Made by a program: the position numbers and the translations under genes. Positions 46,915 through 58,243 of a stretch of DNA of 64,000 nt are shown here, one piece after another (position 1 is the stretch's first letter; every line of letters starts with the position of its first letter). The stretch covers positions 806,001 through 870,000 of the forward strand of contig JAYKXP010000002.1 in the NCBI GenBank assembly GCA_037176845.1, read 5' to 3'. The notes below the pieces were generated by a model. The model ran no database searches, was not told the DNA's origin, and saw nothing but the letters and a program-made list of their open reading frames with translations. This DNA comes from Paramarasmius palmivorus (lineage: Eukaryota > Basidiomycota > Agaricomycetes > Agaricales > Marasmiaceae).

Positions 46915-49105
46915 ATGGCGTTCTCTGGTGTATATAACCCATTAATCCAAGGCGACGCGGTCAACTCAGTGCAGGGGAATCAATCAAATCAACACATAAC
47001 AGGAGAAGTCATCCACATCCACGGCCCCCATATGTTGGACCGTGTACGCACTGAATATGACGAGGTTAGAATCTTTAGTTTCGTTGATCTCTATGCTGAC
47101 TGCAAGCATCATAGTTTGAAGAAATCAAACGTGGTCATATCTACAAGTGCAAAGAAGTCACCACTCTGGTGGGCATTGGTACGACGGAAGTCTGGCGAGA
47201 TGGAAGCTATGTAAAGCCTGACGTTCAAAAGTCGGTCTATGTCGCAAAACTCTACGGAGCTCAAGGATCGACTTTCACCGTTGTTACATACGGAGGACAA
47301 GACGCACAATGGGTGAGTACCACATCTGTGTTCAATGCGGCCAAACGTGAAGTGTAGGATATTTCTCAGGCCTGGCAGAAGGATTTTGTGCGGCTCTCCC
47401 AGAATCTGTAAGTCAGCTGGCGCTGCTTTTCACGAAGCTCAACATCAACTACAGGTACATTGACGCTGCTCAGCTGTTCGGATTGAACAGGTCGAAGATC
47501 CCGAGCCTGATATTCTATGACGGTGAGTCTGTCATGCCTTGAAACAGCCATGTATTCATTATTGAGCCAGAGTTGGTACCTATTTGTCACTTCCACCGAA
47601 AAGAGCACTTTTGGTCGTCTATTTGCCTTGCCTTCATACGCGTATACTCTCTTCCTGCTTCACATAATCGCGTCTCATTCTGCCTTCTCATCCAGGTACA
47701 GAAACGTTGTCGCTCTAATGAAATCTGGTTTAACACCAAAGCCATGTGTTTTTGCGTGGGACCCGAAGCTGAAGGGCCATCGTTACCCCCGTTTAGGGCG
47801 GCAACCCTCATGAAGATGTCCTCGGAGTCGGATCTCCTTCAGGACGGTGCTTCGTTTAGATACTTGATGCTGCACGGATCACAAGTCGACAGGGATGTAT
47901 TGTATGCCGCGTCCAAATTGCGAGAGACGGAAGAGAGCTTTGGATGGTTGCACTCAGATCTTGATTCGTTTCGGGGTTTATACCCCCTAGGTCGTAAACA
48001 TTTGTCCCTCGCTCTCAACTCCTCCGTATCTTATATCAAGGAGTTGACAAGCGAAGCCAATGATACGATACAAAACCTGCGTTTCGATACTATTTACTCG
48101 TCCACCAATGGTTTGATAGCCAGGTGTTCGCAGGCTTTTCAAGACATACATCCCTACTCTTCCTATTCCACTTGCTGGCTTGATGGTACTTTCACTGCCG
48201 CTGTTTTGGTACAGGGGCATTTGTTTTCGTGAGTATACATTTATTATATTTTTAGTGTTGTCATTGATCCCACTTGCAGAACCATGCTGATTCCAATAAC
48301 CGGGTCTCAGTTAGATACGGCGAAGAACATCGAGATTTGTTGGCCGATTAATTCGAAAGTACGGGTAATGGAATCATGGCTATCTCAATCAACTAGCATT
48401 TTACAATGTTTAGGGGGCAGTCCTACACTTGTCGAGGAGGAAAGTTGTGGTGCGTAGTCCTGACTAAATAATATGTTTCGATGTACTAACAGTAAATCAT
48501 TCAAGTCATAGTCAAACCTTTTGAACTTGTTTGGCGGGGGTCAGTCCCGGGCTTTCGAGCACCAATTGGCGCGCGGAATGTAATGGGAGGCGTTCAAACA
48601 CCAATCGACCCTCTCTCTCCCGAGGTTGATCTGGCCGTTCAGCGTGGTCAAGATCAACTACAACCGATTTACCTCATTGTCCTCCCACCTCGTGGAGTTT
48701 ACACTATGTCAGACCTCTCCTGCTGGGCGGATGGCAAGACGCACTACTGGTCATACGACAAAGATGGTCTTTCGGAGATACCCGATGTTGAATGCGATCG
48801 TATGCGTCTTCCTGGAAGGCTTGACTTTCAAGTCCAACTGGCATCTTACACATGGCCCAAGTACATTTACGATGCCATGAGGAAATGGCAGACTGCTCGA
48901 GGTTTCGACCCCAACACCACTGACTTTGCTCGTCATCTTGATTACCAGGAGTTTGAGGTACTCCAAACCCCTAGCAGGGAGAGTAAGTCCGGGTTCTTCT
49001 CTGTGGTTTCATTTTGTTGATCTAATGTTAGCAGAAAATCCTCGCAAATCGAAGAGGTTCTGGCAGGTTGATGAGGATGCAGATTTCTCGGCGTTTGCAC
49101 TCTGA
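46915..49105 (+). CDS. large mushroom-specific hypothetical protein
   Basis: Function unknown. The exons follow GT-AG rules: 46915-47064, 47115-47312, 47370 onward and several more. The last exon adds NPRKSKRFWQVDEDADFSAF and stops at 49105. The N-terminus has SVQGNQSNQHITGEVIHIHG, which looks like the linker found in related mushroom proteins. Next come EYDEFEEIKRGHIYKCKEVT and FTVVTYGGQDAQWAWQKDFV, an Ile-rich block with LFGLNRSKIPSLIFYDELVP, a long helical middle (LYAASKLRETEESFG, LNSSVSYIKELTSEAND) and a C-terminal beta-rich part (LDFQVQLASYTWPKYIYDAM). One intron of 54 nt lies in frame within 47640-47700. I recall the EYDE...EEIKRG...Y.G.DA.W...F pattern as common in Agaricomycetes without assigned role. 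Confidence 0.75.
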
Positions 49106-49161
49106 ATGAGGATTGACGTGCACGATGATACACCAACAGCATATTTCTTGTTACACGAGTC

Positions 49162-50502
49162 TTATAGTACATGGTATTGATGTCTGGGATGGTCCTCCTG
49201 TTAGTCATAATGCCAACCGCCATTGCATGAGATCTACGGAGTCGAATTAGCGTCTTCACCCTGTCCAAACCCACAGGAACATGACGTACTGTTTGACCTT
49301 TGCGCGAAGAACAACGTTATTGCATGAGTATCTGGTCTTCTCAAGTTCGGCGCTCAACTCACCGGTAACATAGCTGGCCTTATCGGAGGCGAGGAACGAC
49401 ACCACGCCAGCTACCTCCTCAGGCGTTCCTGTGCGGCCAATTGCGGTTGTCTTGGCCCACTGAGTATATCTAGTTAGTGTGCCGAACAAGGGATCAGACG
49501 CTCCGAAACCACCCCGAGCATCCTTTCAGTCTGTGAAGAAGTTGGTTCCAGTGATCCTTCCATTTTCTTCATTCAGAAACTCCACTGGAAAATGAAATGA
49601 ACAACGAGGCAACGTAGACTTTCCGCGGGCACGAACACATAGATGTTTCGATGGCTCCAGGAGCGTAGGCGTTTACTGTTATTCCGTACTGTCCGAACTC
49701 CTTGGCTTGCAAAGAGATAGGCATCAGAGAATGATGTACTAAAAGGGCTTGAGTAGTCATACCTGCAGTCTGAGTGATACCCCGAATGGCGAACTTAGAA
49801 CCCGTGTATGCTGCGAGGTGAAGGCCGCCTTTGCAATCGAGCTTTTAGAGACGAAATGGATTGACAATTTGATGACATACCCATTTTGCCCGCTATAGAC
49901 GAGGCACCAATGATGCGTCCGCCTCTACCTTGTGCAATCATTTGCTTCCCAGCATGTTTGTAGCACAGGAAAGTTCCGCGAGCGTTTATGGTTAGCACCT
50001 GATCCCAATCTTCGACCGTGGCTAGAAAAACAGGACAATATGACAACTGTGCCTGACACTGGCAGTGGACATTCACTAACTGTCAACAAGCCGAGCGCAT
50101 TTTACAATCCCAGCATTTGCAACCATCTGTATGTGGAAGTATGTCCTGTCAGGATGTAAATTCTCCGCACGGAAAAAGCGTACCACATCAAGGCTGCCAA
50201 GTTCTTTCACTGAATGCTCGACCATGTCTTTCACTTCCTGTTCGACGGAAACGTCGGCTGTGTAGACGAGGTTGGTGTAGCCGTTAATCGAATTCAACTC
50301 CTCCAGTAATTCTAGCAGCTTGGGGCGGTTGCTATCAAGATCATTTAAGACAACACGAAAACCATCCTTAGCGAGTTGTAACGCGATAGCCTTTCCAATG
50401 CCTTGGCCTATGAAAGGGTATGAGAAGGACATTCAGAGTCACATTTAGATGGAACTCACCAGCACCAGTAACTAGTGAAACCTTTGCGGAAGAGGATGAC
50501 AT
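49162..50502 (-). CDS. short-chain dehydrogenase/reductase (SDR), NAD(P)-dependent
   Basis: Oxidoreductase of the classical SDR family, resembling 3-oxoacyl-ACP or acetoin/diacetyl reductases; substrate unknown. The start is 50502 (MSSSSAKVSLVTGAG). The cofactor motif TGAGQGIGKAIALQLAKDG is joined across an intron. Then follow VVLNDLDS, YTADVSVEQEV, MVANAGIVKCARLVDS, VEDWDQVLTINARGTFLCYK, IIGASSIAGKMG, and the catalytic YTGSKFAIRGITQTA (Tyr and Lys of YxxxK). The C-terminal part has EFGQYGITVNAYAPGAIET and GRTGTPEEVAGVVSFLASDK, then ASYVTG. At least six short introns are needed. The last exon after VTGQT is not resolved, so the 3' end is approximate. It is convergent with the gene ending at 49105. 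Confidence 0.8.
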
Positions 50503-51638
50503 TATCGTCTCGGGGGTAGAATGGGTGGTACCTCTACCACCAAGACTATTATAACTTTGACTGGTACCCCACTGGCTCGCGAGACAAGGGCTGCCTTGAC
50601 ATATTGCTTCTCCTGTTTCTGATATTAGTGTAAGCCTACCTATTAAGGGCACCTATCTGAGGTGGTGTACGAATCTCGAACACAGGCACTGGCAGAAGCA
50701 AAAAAACCGGTTCGGCTCTTTATTATTTTAGATATTTCCATTAGCTCTTGGGCATCAAATCGATTAAATCGAGGTGGCAGAAACTGATTCTTTCTATTCC
50801 TCGACAAGATAATGTCACAGATGTTCTCCGTCTGTAAACTCGTGTAAGACACCTGTCTCGGGCTCGGTATATGTTCATGGCTGAAATCAGGTTCAATAGG
50901 TCCAACTCGTGTAGTTGCGATGATGGTGAGACGAGAAATATAGTCAGCTGAGCGCAAAGCCCAAGGGAAAAGAAAATGAGCTGGCATCCAAGGTCTAATC
51001 GAACGATAACGCGCACCGGTTCTCTACATACTAGTGCTTCCGTGGAGCCCTGACATGCCTGACAGTCCATCCGCTCCTTCTTCCCTATATCGCGACTATA
51101 TCAATTCCTGGGTCGCATGTGGACAATTCAAAGACTTGAATGGCGCTTAGATTAGAAGCCTAGTGCTGAGTCGGAATCCTGGAAGGTGTCCGTGCCGGGA
51201 TGTTCATGGCTACCTCGGCATACAGGGTGAACGCTAGTTTTGAATAAAGAAAAAGCAGTAAACACATACCCGGTTTATACGATGTCGGATGCAAGCTCGA
51301 CATTGGCTTGCCGCTTCTCGTCGCTCGACAAGGTCATCGACGACTGGTAATGAATCGGAAGCGCGGGAAAATCGTACATAATATTGGGCTCCGGAGCGCT
51401 CATCCGGGACCCACAACTCGCCCTTTCCCTTCATGAGTGATGTCCGCTTTTCGCAAACCCACACTGATTTGACTGGCAGGTCAATCCGGAGAACCAGAGA
51501 ACACCATGTTCGCCGTAGCTCAAGGTTGATGCATGATGGCTGGCTGTGTATTACGTACCTACAGGAGTTTTAAGGAGAGTGGCTTCGTCTCCTCGCCACC
51601 CTTTTGAATCTGGTCAAAATTCCCACAAGTTACAACAA
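50503..51638. other. intergenic region between SDR and hydrolase
   Basis: Short minus-strand frames (50643-51070, 51234-51464) show no recognised domains. The stretch contains one copy of a 25-bp direct repeat at 51488-51512. It is head-to-head for the two flanking genes. Confidence 0.3.
51488..51512. repeat. 25-bp direct repeat, copy 1
   Basis: GGAGAACCAGAGAACACCA followed by TGTTCG. It recurs with one substitution at 53255-53279, so the two copies bracket the hydrolase gene. Confidence 0.8.
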
Positions 51639-53050
51639 ATGTCCAAACTGTGTCACCAGCGCTTTGCGATCTCTAGCAAGTCTCAGTATTCTCTGCAAAT
51701 CACTGCCAACCGGTACAGATTAGAGGGACCAGTGGACACGCACCAACCTGGTCAATCTGGATTAACGATAATCCTTCTGCACGCTACTGGGGCACACAAA
51801 GAAGTCTGGGAAGTGACTGTGCAAGCCCTTCTTCAGAAGGCTTGTCAGGAGAATGTGAAGATTGATGATGTTTTCTCGATTGAGAGTCCTAGTCATGGTA
51901 TTCCGCGATCTACTTGAGCGCACAGCACTTCTCACATAGCTCCAATAGGTGAATCGGCAATTCTGAACGAGGGGATACTAAAGGAACATTTCTTTGACAA
52001 TTGTACGTTGGCTCTCACTCGAACAATCTCCCAATTAACTTCAATCCCCAGGGCCACCGAGAGAGTATGCAAAAGCAGCGCACAGGTTCCTCACAGCAGG
52101 AACCAGAGAAGGACCACAGGTAGACTTCTCTCACCGACGCTTGATAGGTATAGGGCACAGTGTGGGCGCCTCTGCAATGTGAGTCTTTCGAGGATAGTCG
52201 ACGTTTACCCTGAACCACAGTCAACCGCAGGTTCCTCATGAAGGAGCTACATCCTGTAGTGGATTTTGAAGTGTACATCGCTATCGAACCGGGAATTTCT
52301 CTCAAAGGAAACCATCATACAAATGTGGCGTCACAGGCTCTCACTGCTTGGACTTGGCTCCGTCCCGACGTTTGGACTAGCAAGAAGGCTGCGAAGAAGA
52401 GCGCTGGAGTCATCTCCAGTTCATTCTATGTGGGATACCCGTGTTCTCGATCTATTCATCGTACGTTCCTGTCATTACATCGCCATGGTTTTGACTTGTC
52501 ATTCTAGGAGCATGGATTGAGAACGCATCCAGCTGCCAAATACAAGCCGCCTTTTTCGTTTCAATGGAGTAACAACAGCCTCTACTAAAGAGCTCGAAGC
52601 TGTAAGAACACATCTCGGCGCTACAATAGCTATCGACTGTTAATTCCCCTGTTCTTAGGCGTCCTATCGCAGCGACGAACTGGTAGTTGACGCTCTTGAG
52701 GCATACTCAGAAGTCACAAGAATGAGACCCGTCCATGTCATTTGGGGAACAATCAACGATGTCAAGTAAGCCGAGCGCATGTCAAATTCTCCTCGATGAT
52801 AATGGCACTCACACCGTTTAGGTCTCCGGAGACTCGAGATCTGCTTTCAGACGCATCTGCAGGCAGGAGACCCGCCTCCGTCAGGTTTGTCGAGGATGCC
52901 GGGCATTTGGTGAGTAAGGTACCCTATGTTTTGTCACTATGTTGATCGGATCGAAATCGACAGGTGGTTCAGCAGCAGCCGGAGGCCGTCGCGGATCAAA
53001 TCCTTGCCATTCTGCAAGGAAAGCCAGCATATTCAACACCCAAACTTTGA
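51639..53050 (+). pseudogene. alpha/beta-hydrolase gene with two frame breaks
   Basis: Member of the alpha/beta-hydrolase fold, of the type often annotated as toxin-biosynthesis or peroxisomal Lpx1-like hydrolase; substrate unknown. Early exons are clean: 51639-51897, 51949-52002, 52052-52178. They give IILLHATGAHKEVWEVTVQA (oxyanion region), ESAILNEGILKEHFFDNW and the nucleophile elbow GIGHSVGASAM. Later conserved blocks are DVWTSKKAA, ESSPVHSMWDTRVLDLFI, EHGLRTHPAAKYKPPF, VDALEAYSEVTRMRPVHVIW and VRFVEDAGHLV (likely His), ending AYSTPKL. Between DVWTSKKAA and ESSPVHS (about 52390), and again after KPPFSF (about 52562), the frame must shift by one base. No splice sites explain this. It is probably a recent pseudogene, or the assembly has indels. 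An upstream in-frame start at 51546 is possible. Confidence 0.65.
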
Positions 53051-53625
53051 CCAATAGATACAATACTTTCTTGTAAGCGAATGATCCTGAAATAAGCTGT
53101 AGTCTATGCCATCTAGTAACTCAGAAAGCCGAAGTCGGAAGAGGGAATACGAGGGTAATGAGCATATGGCAACAATGCATAGCACCACAAATAGAGGTGG
53201 TATATTGGTAAGGATGAATCGATGATAAGGGGTGCAGTAAGATAAGGGTTGAGTGGAGAACCAGAGAACACCACGTTCGTATTAGATATTAGATATTAGA
53301 AAACCTGCTGTGGACCGACGCGATCAGCGCAGGGGTCGTACTACATGTGAACAGACAGAGAAATTTTGCTACATGCTACGTCTAGCTATCGTAAGTCAAG
53401 CAATCAAGGTTGGTACGACGAAGGGATTGGTACGCTGCCGGTCTTTCTTGACACTGGCCTTGACTTAAGCGGGAATTAATGTATCCATTACTTATAACCA
53501 ACAAGTGTAAGAGATTTACTGTTACAATCAATAATTCGGTAGGTATAATAGATCTGCAAACGGTAGGAGCATGGACGGAATGAGTAGTGGCATGTATCGC
53601 TTGGTCAGTATGTGGTCAGCTCGAA
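53051..53625. other. intergenic, 3' regions of two convergent genes
   Basis: No gene is visible. It holds a short TATTAGA tandem repeat and sequence shared with the relic at 43030-43530 (ATGTATCCATTAC and TAGGTATAATAGATCTGCAAA). The duplication that made the relic therefore included 3' flanking DNA. Confidence 0.45.
53255..53279. repeat. 25-bp direct repeat, copy 2
   Basis: GGAGAACCAGAGAACACCA followed by CGTTCG; partner of 51488-51512. It is immediately followed by about three copies of a TATTAGA unit (53280-53302). Confidence 0.8.
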
Positions 53626-54768
53626 TCAAAAGCTGAGCTCAATGTCATCCGTCGACCTCGGTCTACGTTTTAGAGAAGGGGCAAACGGAACTGATGCACG
53701 GCTTGTGCGCATTACCTCCTCGTATGGCCTACTCTTTTCCTTCGCGTATGAACGTAGCTGCTTTTCGTTGCTTACCCTTTTGTCAAAAGGTAGTTTGCGC
53801 TCGATACGCTTCCTCATCTTCTTCGCCCATTGGGCCGTGACCAATTTCGGTTTCCGCCTTGCAACCCTTACCTCGAACTCTGGATCGAGGGTGTCTGATG
53901 ACGAGGTATATGTAGCCAGTTGTTCCTCGAGTGCTTGAGACATCCGTTCCAAGGGATGACACAGATCCTGGTACCAATCGGGTTTTTGAGTAAATGTCGG
54001 TGGAACGTCATACCAATAGTGTGCTATCACTATGACCTCGGTCTCTGCGTGTGGCAGCTGTGGTGGCGGATGCACTGGTAATTTGAGGATGTCCTTCTGG
54101 ACAACTTGTGCTGCATGGCAGGTAACGAGAAGTGGATGCACTGATGAACGAAAGTGTGGAATGTCTTGGGATGTTGACCGACGACTACCGTCGCTCATGA
54201 TGATGGATAAGGGTATATCCAGCGCACTTGACATGAACAAGCGATACTCGTACTCCTGTTTTGGAAGGATCTGTTTGCTGCCATCAACACAGCGTCACAC
54301 AAAGCCAGATTGAGCACTTACTTCAGTGAGCCGTGTTCTATCAAAAAACCTCTTGCGACTAGAGTTGCGAAACTGCACGGAGTATATCTTGTTGACAACC
54401 TCGTCCATAGGTATTAGGGTCAATCTACGCTCTTCCATTAAAGCCTTGATACTGGAACGAACTAGAACCAGATGTGGTTAATTGACAGTACGACAGTGAA
54501 CAAAACGTACCATAAACAATGTTCAAGGACATATCTAGCTTGATTTCACCAAAGTTCATCCCCGTATAGTATTCGACAGAGGATAGCTACAAGATGGATT
54601 AGTTTGAGGCGAAATGAGAAGATTGTTAACTGCACTTGCCGATTTTCTGGTTTGTTGCTGAAACTGGAGACGACTCGAAGAATTTAGATACAAGAGTTCG
54701 ATAGGATCATCTGCTCCAGGCATTGACGCCGTCAGTTGGGTGAGAGAAGGAAGGTCATGAAGCGACAT
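53626..54768 (-). CDS. hypothetical basidiomycete protein
   Basis: Function unknown. It starts at 54768 (MSLHDLPSLTQLTASMPGAD). Exon 1 ends at ...QQQTRKS with a GC donor (GCAAGTGCAG). The following exons give LSSVEYYTGMNFGEIKLDMS, RSSIKALMEERRLTLIPMDE, VVNKIYSVQFRNSSRKRFFD and RTRLTE. The long last exon (53626 to about 54275) reads ILPKQEYEYRLFMSSALDIP, HFRSSVHPLLVTCHAAQVVQ and TEVIVIAHYWYDVPPTFTQK, and ends with a basic tail (ARRKPKLVTAQWAKKMRKRI) finishing DDIELSF. No catalytic motif is recognised. The conserved-looking core and spliced structure support a real gene. Its head and tail, fused, recur as a relic at 43030-43530. Confidence 0.65.
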
Positions 54769-55267
54769 GGTTGTCCAGAGACTGTCCAGAGCAAGTAAGC
54801 TGAGACAACCGTGCCATTAAGGAGTCACACGCCCGCACAATCAACCTGCACTCACATAGCCCAATAGGTACATCGAATAAAAGAACATCATCATACACTA
54901 CTGTACAGGGCGGGAGGCGCAAAATTTATGCTATCATCCGAACTCTGTCTGAAGAGCGCATGTCGACCAACTTCAAGCGGCTTCGAGCTTGCGAAGGGAT
55001 TGGATACAGGTCAAGATTGAGTGAACTCCTCACGAGTTGACAATACCGGCATTTGCGAGCGTTTCACTGGCTGCAATCTCAACCTGTGCTCAACCGTTTC
55101 TACAAGTGGTCCGAGCCACAATCCTATGCGCTTGAAGAAAACCTTCGGCAAATGTCCTCAATCCCGTTCAGCACACCATTCGGTCCTTGTCGCTTTTCGA
55201 ATATTTAGGTGATACAGAGACATAAAGGACGGTTGTCTGCTTACCAGTCATGCAGTGAATCAAAGCG
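54769..55267. other. gene-free spacer
   Basis: No coding signal is supported. It contains the upstream region of the hypothetical gene and the 3' side of the peptidyl-tRNA hydrolase gene. Confidence 0.3.
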
Positions 55268-55969
55268 TTACGGACCGGAAAGCTTCCAAGCAACCTTTTC
55301 GATCTCATTCAGCACTTCGTCTAACCCCTCTTCTCTCCAGTATTGCTTCTCCTGCGAGGGCAATCGTCCCAAGACGTAGTTCGCGCCTCCTCGCTCGTCA
55401 CGACCGATGCCAAGGCGAAAACGATAAAAATCCTTCTTGCCGCCCAGAGCAGAGATGATACTCTTGATACCATTGTGGCCATTAGCAGACCCTCCAAGAC
55501 GAGTGGACAGGGTGGCAGGTAAGTGGTCCAGAGAGTCCTGGAGGACAATTAGATTATGTGTGGTTGTGCTGCCCGTGGGTTTTATGGAATTGCGAAAGGC
55601 TTCTGCGATAGAAGGGCCAGAGATATTCATTGCAGCCTCTGCGTGTGGTTTCAGTTTTTTTTTTAAAAAAACATGAAAACGAAACGCAACAAATACGCAC
55701 TTGACTTATACAATGTGAGCTGGACATCTGTGTCTCCAATTGTTACAATGTCTCGACCAATTACACCTTTCCGGTCCGAAGACATTCGAATCCCAAGACG
55801 GTCTGCAAGGCCATCGACAACTAGCTGACCTAAACTGAATCCTGGGCTTCAGCCCGACAAATACACGAAATAAAATGGACGGTACTCACCTGTGCCGCGT
55901 TCCAGGCATGGGTAAATTTCCGAGGCCTACAACAATTATTTGTGGCGTTGAATTATTCATTTGGGTCAT
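55268..55969 (-). CDS. PTH1: peptidyl-tRNA hydrolase, bacterial Pth type (194 aa)
   Basis: Releases peptidyl-tRNA that drops off ribosomes, freeing tRNA; the bacterial-type enzyme in fungi is usually mitochondrial. Exons on the minus strand are 55890-55969, 55701-55834 and 55268-55638; joined, 195 codons with stop. The N-terminal block IIVVGLGNLPMPGTRHSLGQ carries the conserved Asn of GLGN and the catalytic His of TRHS.G. The RH/SLG join depends on the acceptor GATTCAG. LVVDGLADRLG follows, then KAAMNISGPSI (the conserved MNxSG), VLQDSLDHLP (Asp of the substrate groove), GSANGHNGIKSII (conserved GHNG) and DFYRFRLGIGRD. The length is typical. No clear mitochondrial presequence is seen at the chosen start, so an upstream exon is possible. 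Confidence 0.9.
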
Positions 55970-56214
55970 TAGGCGTACTCGAGATAGAGGGGGTATAAAT
56001 GCAGGTATCCATGCCCGAATCATGTCTTTATACTTGAAGAATCTGGTGGTGGTAGAAAACAAGTCATTTCATGTCAGCCTGTTGCGGGCGCCAAAAACGC
56101 TTCCGATTTCTTAGCGGCGGTTCTCAGTCAGCATCAAGTCAGCATGCATAATGTACTGCATAGCCCATTCCCAATGTATTCACAACACAGTAACTAGAGT
56201 ACAGCAAATAAAGC
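55970..56214. other. short spacer
   Basis: Upstream region of the peptidyl-tRNA hydrolase gene and 3' region of the NKAP-type gene, both on the minus strand. No other feature is seen. Confidence 0.3.
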
Positions 56215-57663
56215 TCAAGGAGCTGCAGGTCGTGCTTCTGCACCCTTCAGACTTTCCTTGACAAGTTCTGAGAATTCTTCCCGAAGGATAGCTTCTCTTC
56301 GTTCTCTCTCTTCCTTTTGCAACTTCAAAATACCCCGCTTTTCTTCCGCGCTGATAACCTGGTTCTCCTTCCTCATACGGACAGCATTCATCCTACGATG
56401 CCTGCTACCGCTCATCACATAACCCGCAGTCTCATAGTCAGCAATCTCGTCCGATGTTAGACCGATTTCACCACGACGAGGAATACGTGATTCGGTGCCA
56501 TCTTGAAGGAATGCAGCCATAGCGCTACCTTCACCGCGCAGTAGAGCACCTCCGTAAGACCGCTCATCGATCTTCCGTGCAGTAGGTTTGATTACAGGTT
56601 GCGGACCAACTTCGAGGTCAGAATCATCGTCCACGGGACGCTATCGTGACGTGGAATAGAAGAATCGCCAGTGGCGGGTACGTTGGACGATACTTTGGCA
56701 GATGCAGGTTGTTTGACAACCCACTCGTCTTCATCGTCGGGGGGAGCAGTAGATCGCCCACGGCTTGAGCCATGTTTTGGGAGAGGACTCCGACTTCTGG
56801 TTGGACTTCTAACACTCCTTGATCGCCGCTTGCTCCTGCTCCTACGCCTGTCTTCTTCCTCGTCTTCGTCATCATAGCCTCTGCGTTGACTGCGGGAGCG
56901 AGACCGACGGCGTTTCTTCTCTCTCTTTCGCTTCTCTTTCCTTCTCCTTTCGACGTTTCTTTTCCTTCTTTTCTCGGCGCCGTCTTTCTTCCTCAGAAGA
57001 ATCGGTATCAGTGTCAGATGAGTCATAGCGACGTCGTTTAGATTTTTTGCTCGAGTGCTTGCGTTTTGGAGAACTGTATAATGTATATTAATCTAGGCAA
57101 CACAACATAACCTGAACTAGAACTCACAGGTCCCGAGCAGGTTCCTTAGGAGAAGGTGGCCATATGTCTACAGTCTTGCTTTCGCGCTGCAACCGACGAC
57201 TTGATTCTCAAAGTTAGTCATATTCCTCGACACAGTACAAAGGCACGCACTTTTCCAGCCAGTCAGAACCACCGCCTCCTCTGTAATCATCGTATTCTCG
57301 ACCATTACGATTTGTATACGCAGCTCTGGAGGCAGAGCGGTCTTCTGCTGCAGGAGCGCCATTCCCTGGACCTTTGTAGTCGCCATATTCTGGAGTTGCT
57401 CTCCGGTTACTGGCACCATTCCGTCCACGGTCAGAGTCGTAGTCATGCCTATCTCTTTCCCTGTCTCTCGATACGTCTCGTCCTCTTCTGTCCCTATCCC
57501 TGTTCCTTTCCCTTTCTTCGTCCCTTCGTCTTGGCGGTGACCGACTTCGGCTTCGATATGAACGACGAGGTGGTGAGCGATCACGGTCACGGTCGCGTCT
57601 GTCCGAAGAGAATGAAGAGTCCTGAGGCACTAGGGCCATACGTGAAGGGTGGACAGTAGCCAT
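56215..57663 (-). CDS. NKAP C-terminal domain protein with RS domain
   Basis: Nuclear RNA-processing factor; NKAP-family proteins associate with spliceosomes and chromatin. The start is 57663 (MATVHPSRMALVPQDSSF). The first exon is Arg/Ser/Asp rich (RDRDRDRSPPRRSYRSRSRS). Exon 2 (57128-57199) joins to SDWLENRRLQRESKTVDIW, the fungal NKAP linker, then PPSPKEPARDLSPKRK. A long basic RS/KR region follows. The C-terminal domain (56215-56640) shows ERSYGGALLRGEGSAMAAFL, RIPRRGEIGLTSDEIADYET and AGYVMSGSRHRRMNAVRMRK, then ENQVISAEEKRGI, the NKAP hallmark. In the polybasic stretch (about 56940-57020) the frame changes by one without an obvious intron. A 41-nt intron (56641-56681) is needed before the C-terminal domain. 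The gene model in the middle is therefore provisional. Confidence 0.85.
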
Positions 57664-57685
57664 AGTGGCTCTAGTGAAGGTCAAA

Positions 57686-58066
57686 GGGAAGAGATTATGC
57701 GTGGGTAAATCAGCCGAAGCGCCGAACAACTGCATCCGGACACACCAGTTTCTGACATTGAAGCTGAATTACAGGGCTACACTTTGGCTACACTAGGCTA
57801 CACCAACACCTGCGCATCAGGTAATAATCTCCGTTCCTTGAGATTTTGATACGTGTCATACGGGCACTCCGCCAGGCCTCTAAAGCTCTTAAGCTTCAAT
57901 ATCTTCCGAGCTTTACCAGGGTTACAGAAGGGACCTGGAAAGTCAAACTTGGCCTCGGAATCCCCGACAGGGATGGCCTTCTCGTCTGGATCCATCGAAT
58001 GAAAGGCATCGTCTGTGATGAATCCGACGTAAGCAACAGTGCGACACAGACCGACGTTTCAGTAGG
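57686..58066 (-). repeat. duplicated 3' end of an extended-SDR reductase gene
   Basis: About 380 bp match 61872-62256 with few substitutions. The segment includes a complete terminal exon, EKAIPVGDSEAKFDFPGPFC through LPDAQVLV (57798-57995), and its downstream sequence. Similarity starts at AGGGAAGAGATTATG and stops abruptly after CGACGTTTCAGTA. No other part of a reductase gene is present here. The copy lies directly upstream of the NKAP-type gene and may form part of its promoter. Confidence 0.85.
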
Positions 58067-58243
58067 CGATGCAGTATGCCGACTACATCCTTTCATTCCT
58101 TGCGCTTGAGCAAGAGCTGAGATTTTCTTCCGACAACTATATGTAAGAAGGCCAATGGCATGATGATTGCATTTTCGAATCCGCTATGGACAACGTCATA
58201 TCACACTACCAACGTCGTCCTAGCAGAATCTCATAGTTTGTGT

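Noticed and set aside
48942..49274. 110-codon minus-strand frame overlapping the end of the gene at 46915-49105
   Set aside because: It may include the last SDR codons but runs antisense into the neighbour's final exon. The SDR most likely stops earlier, so I did not extend it.
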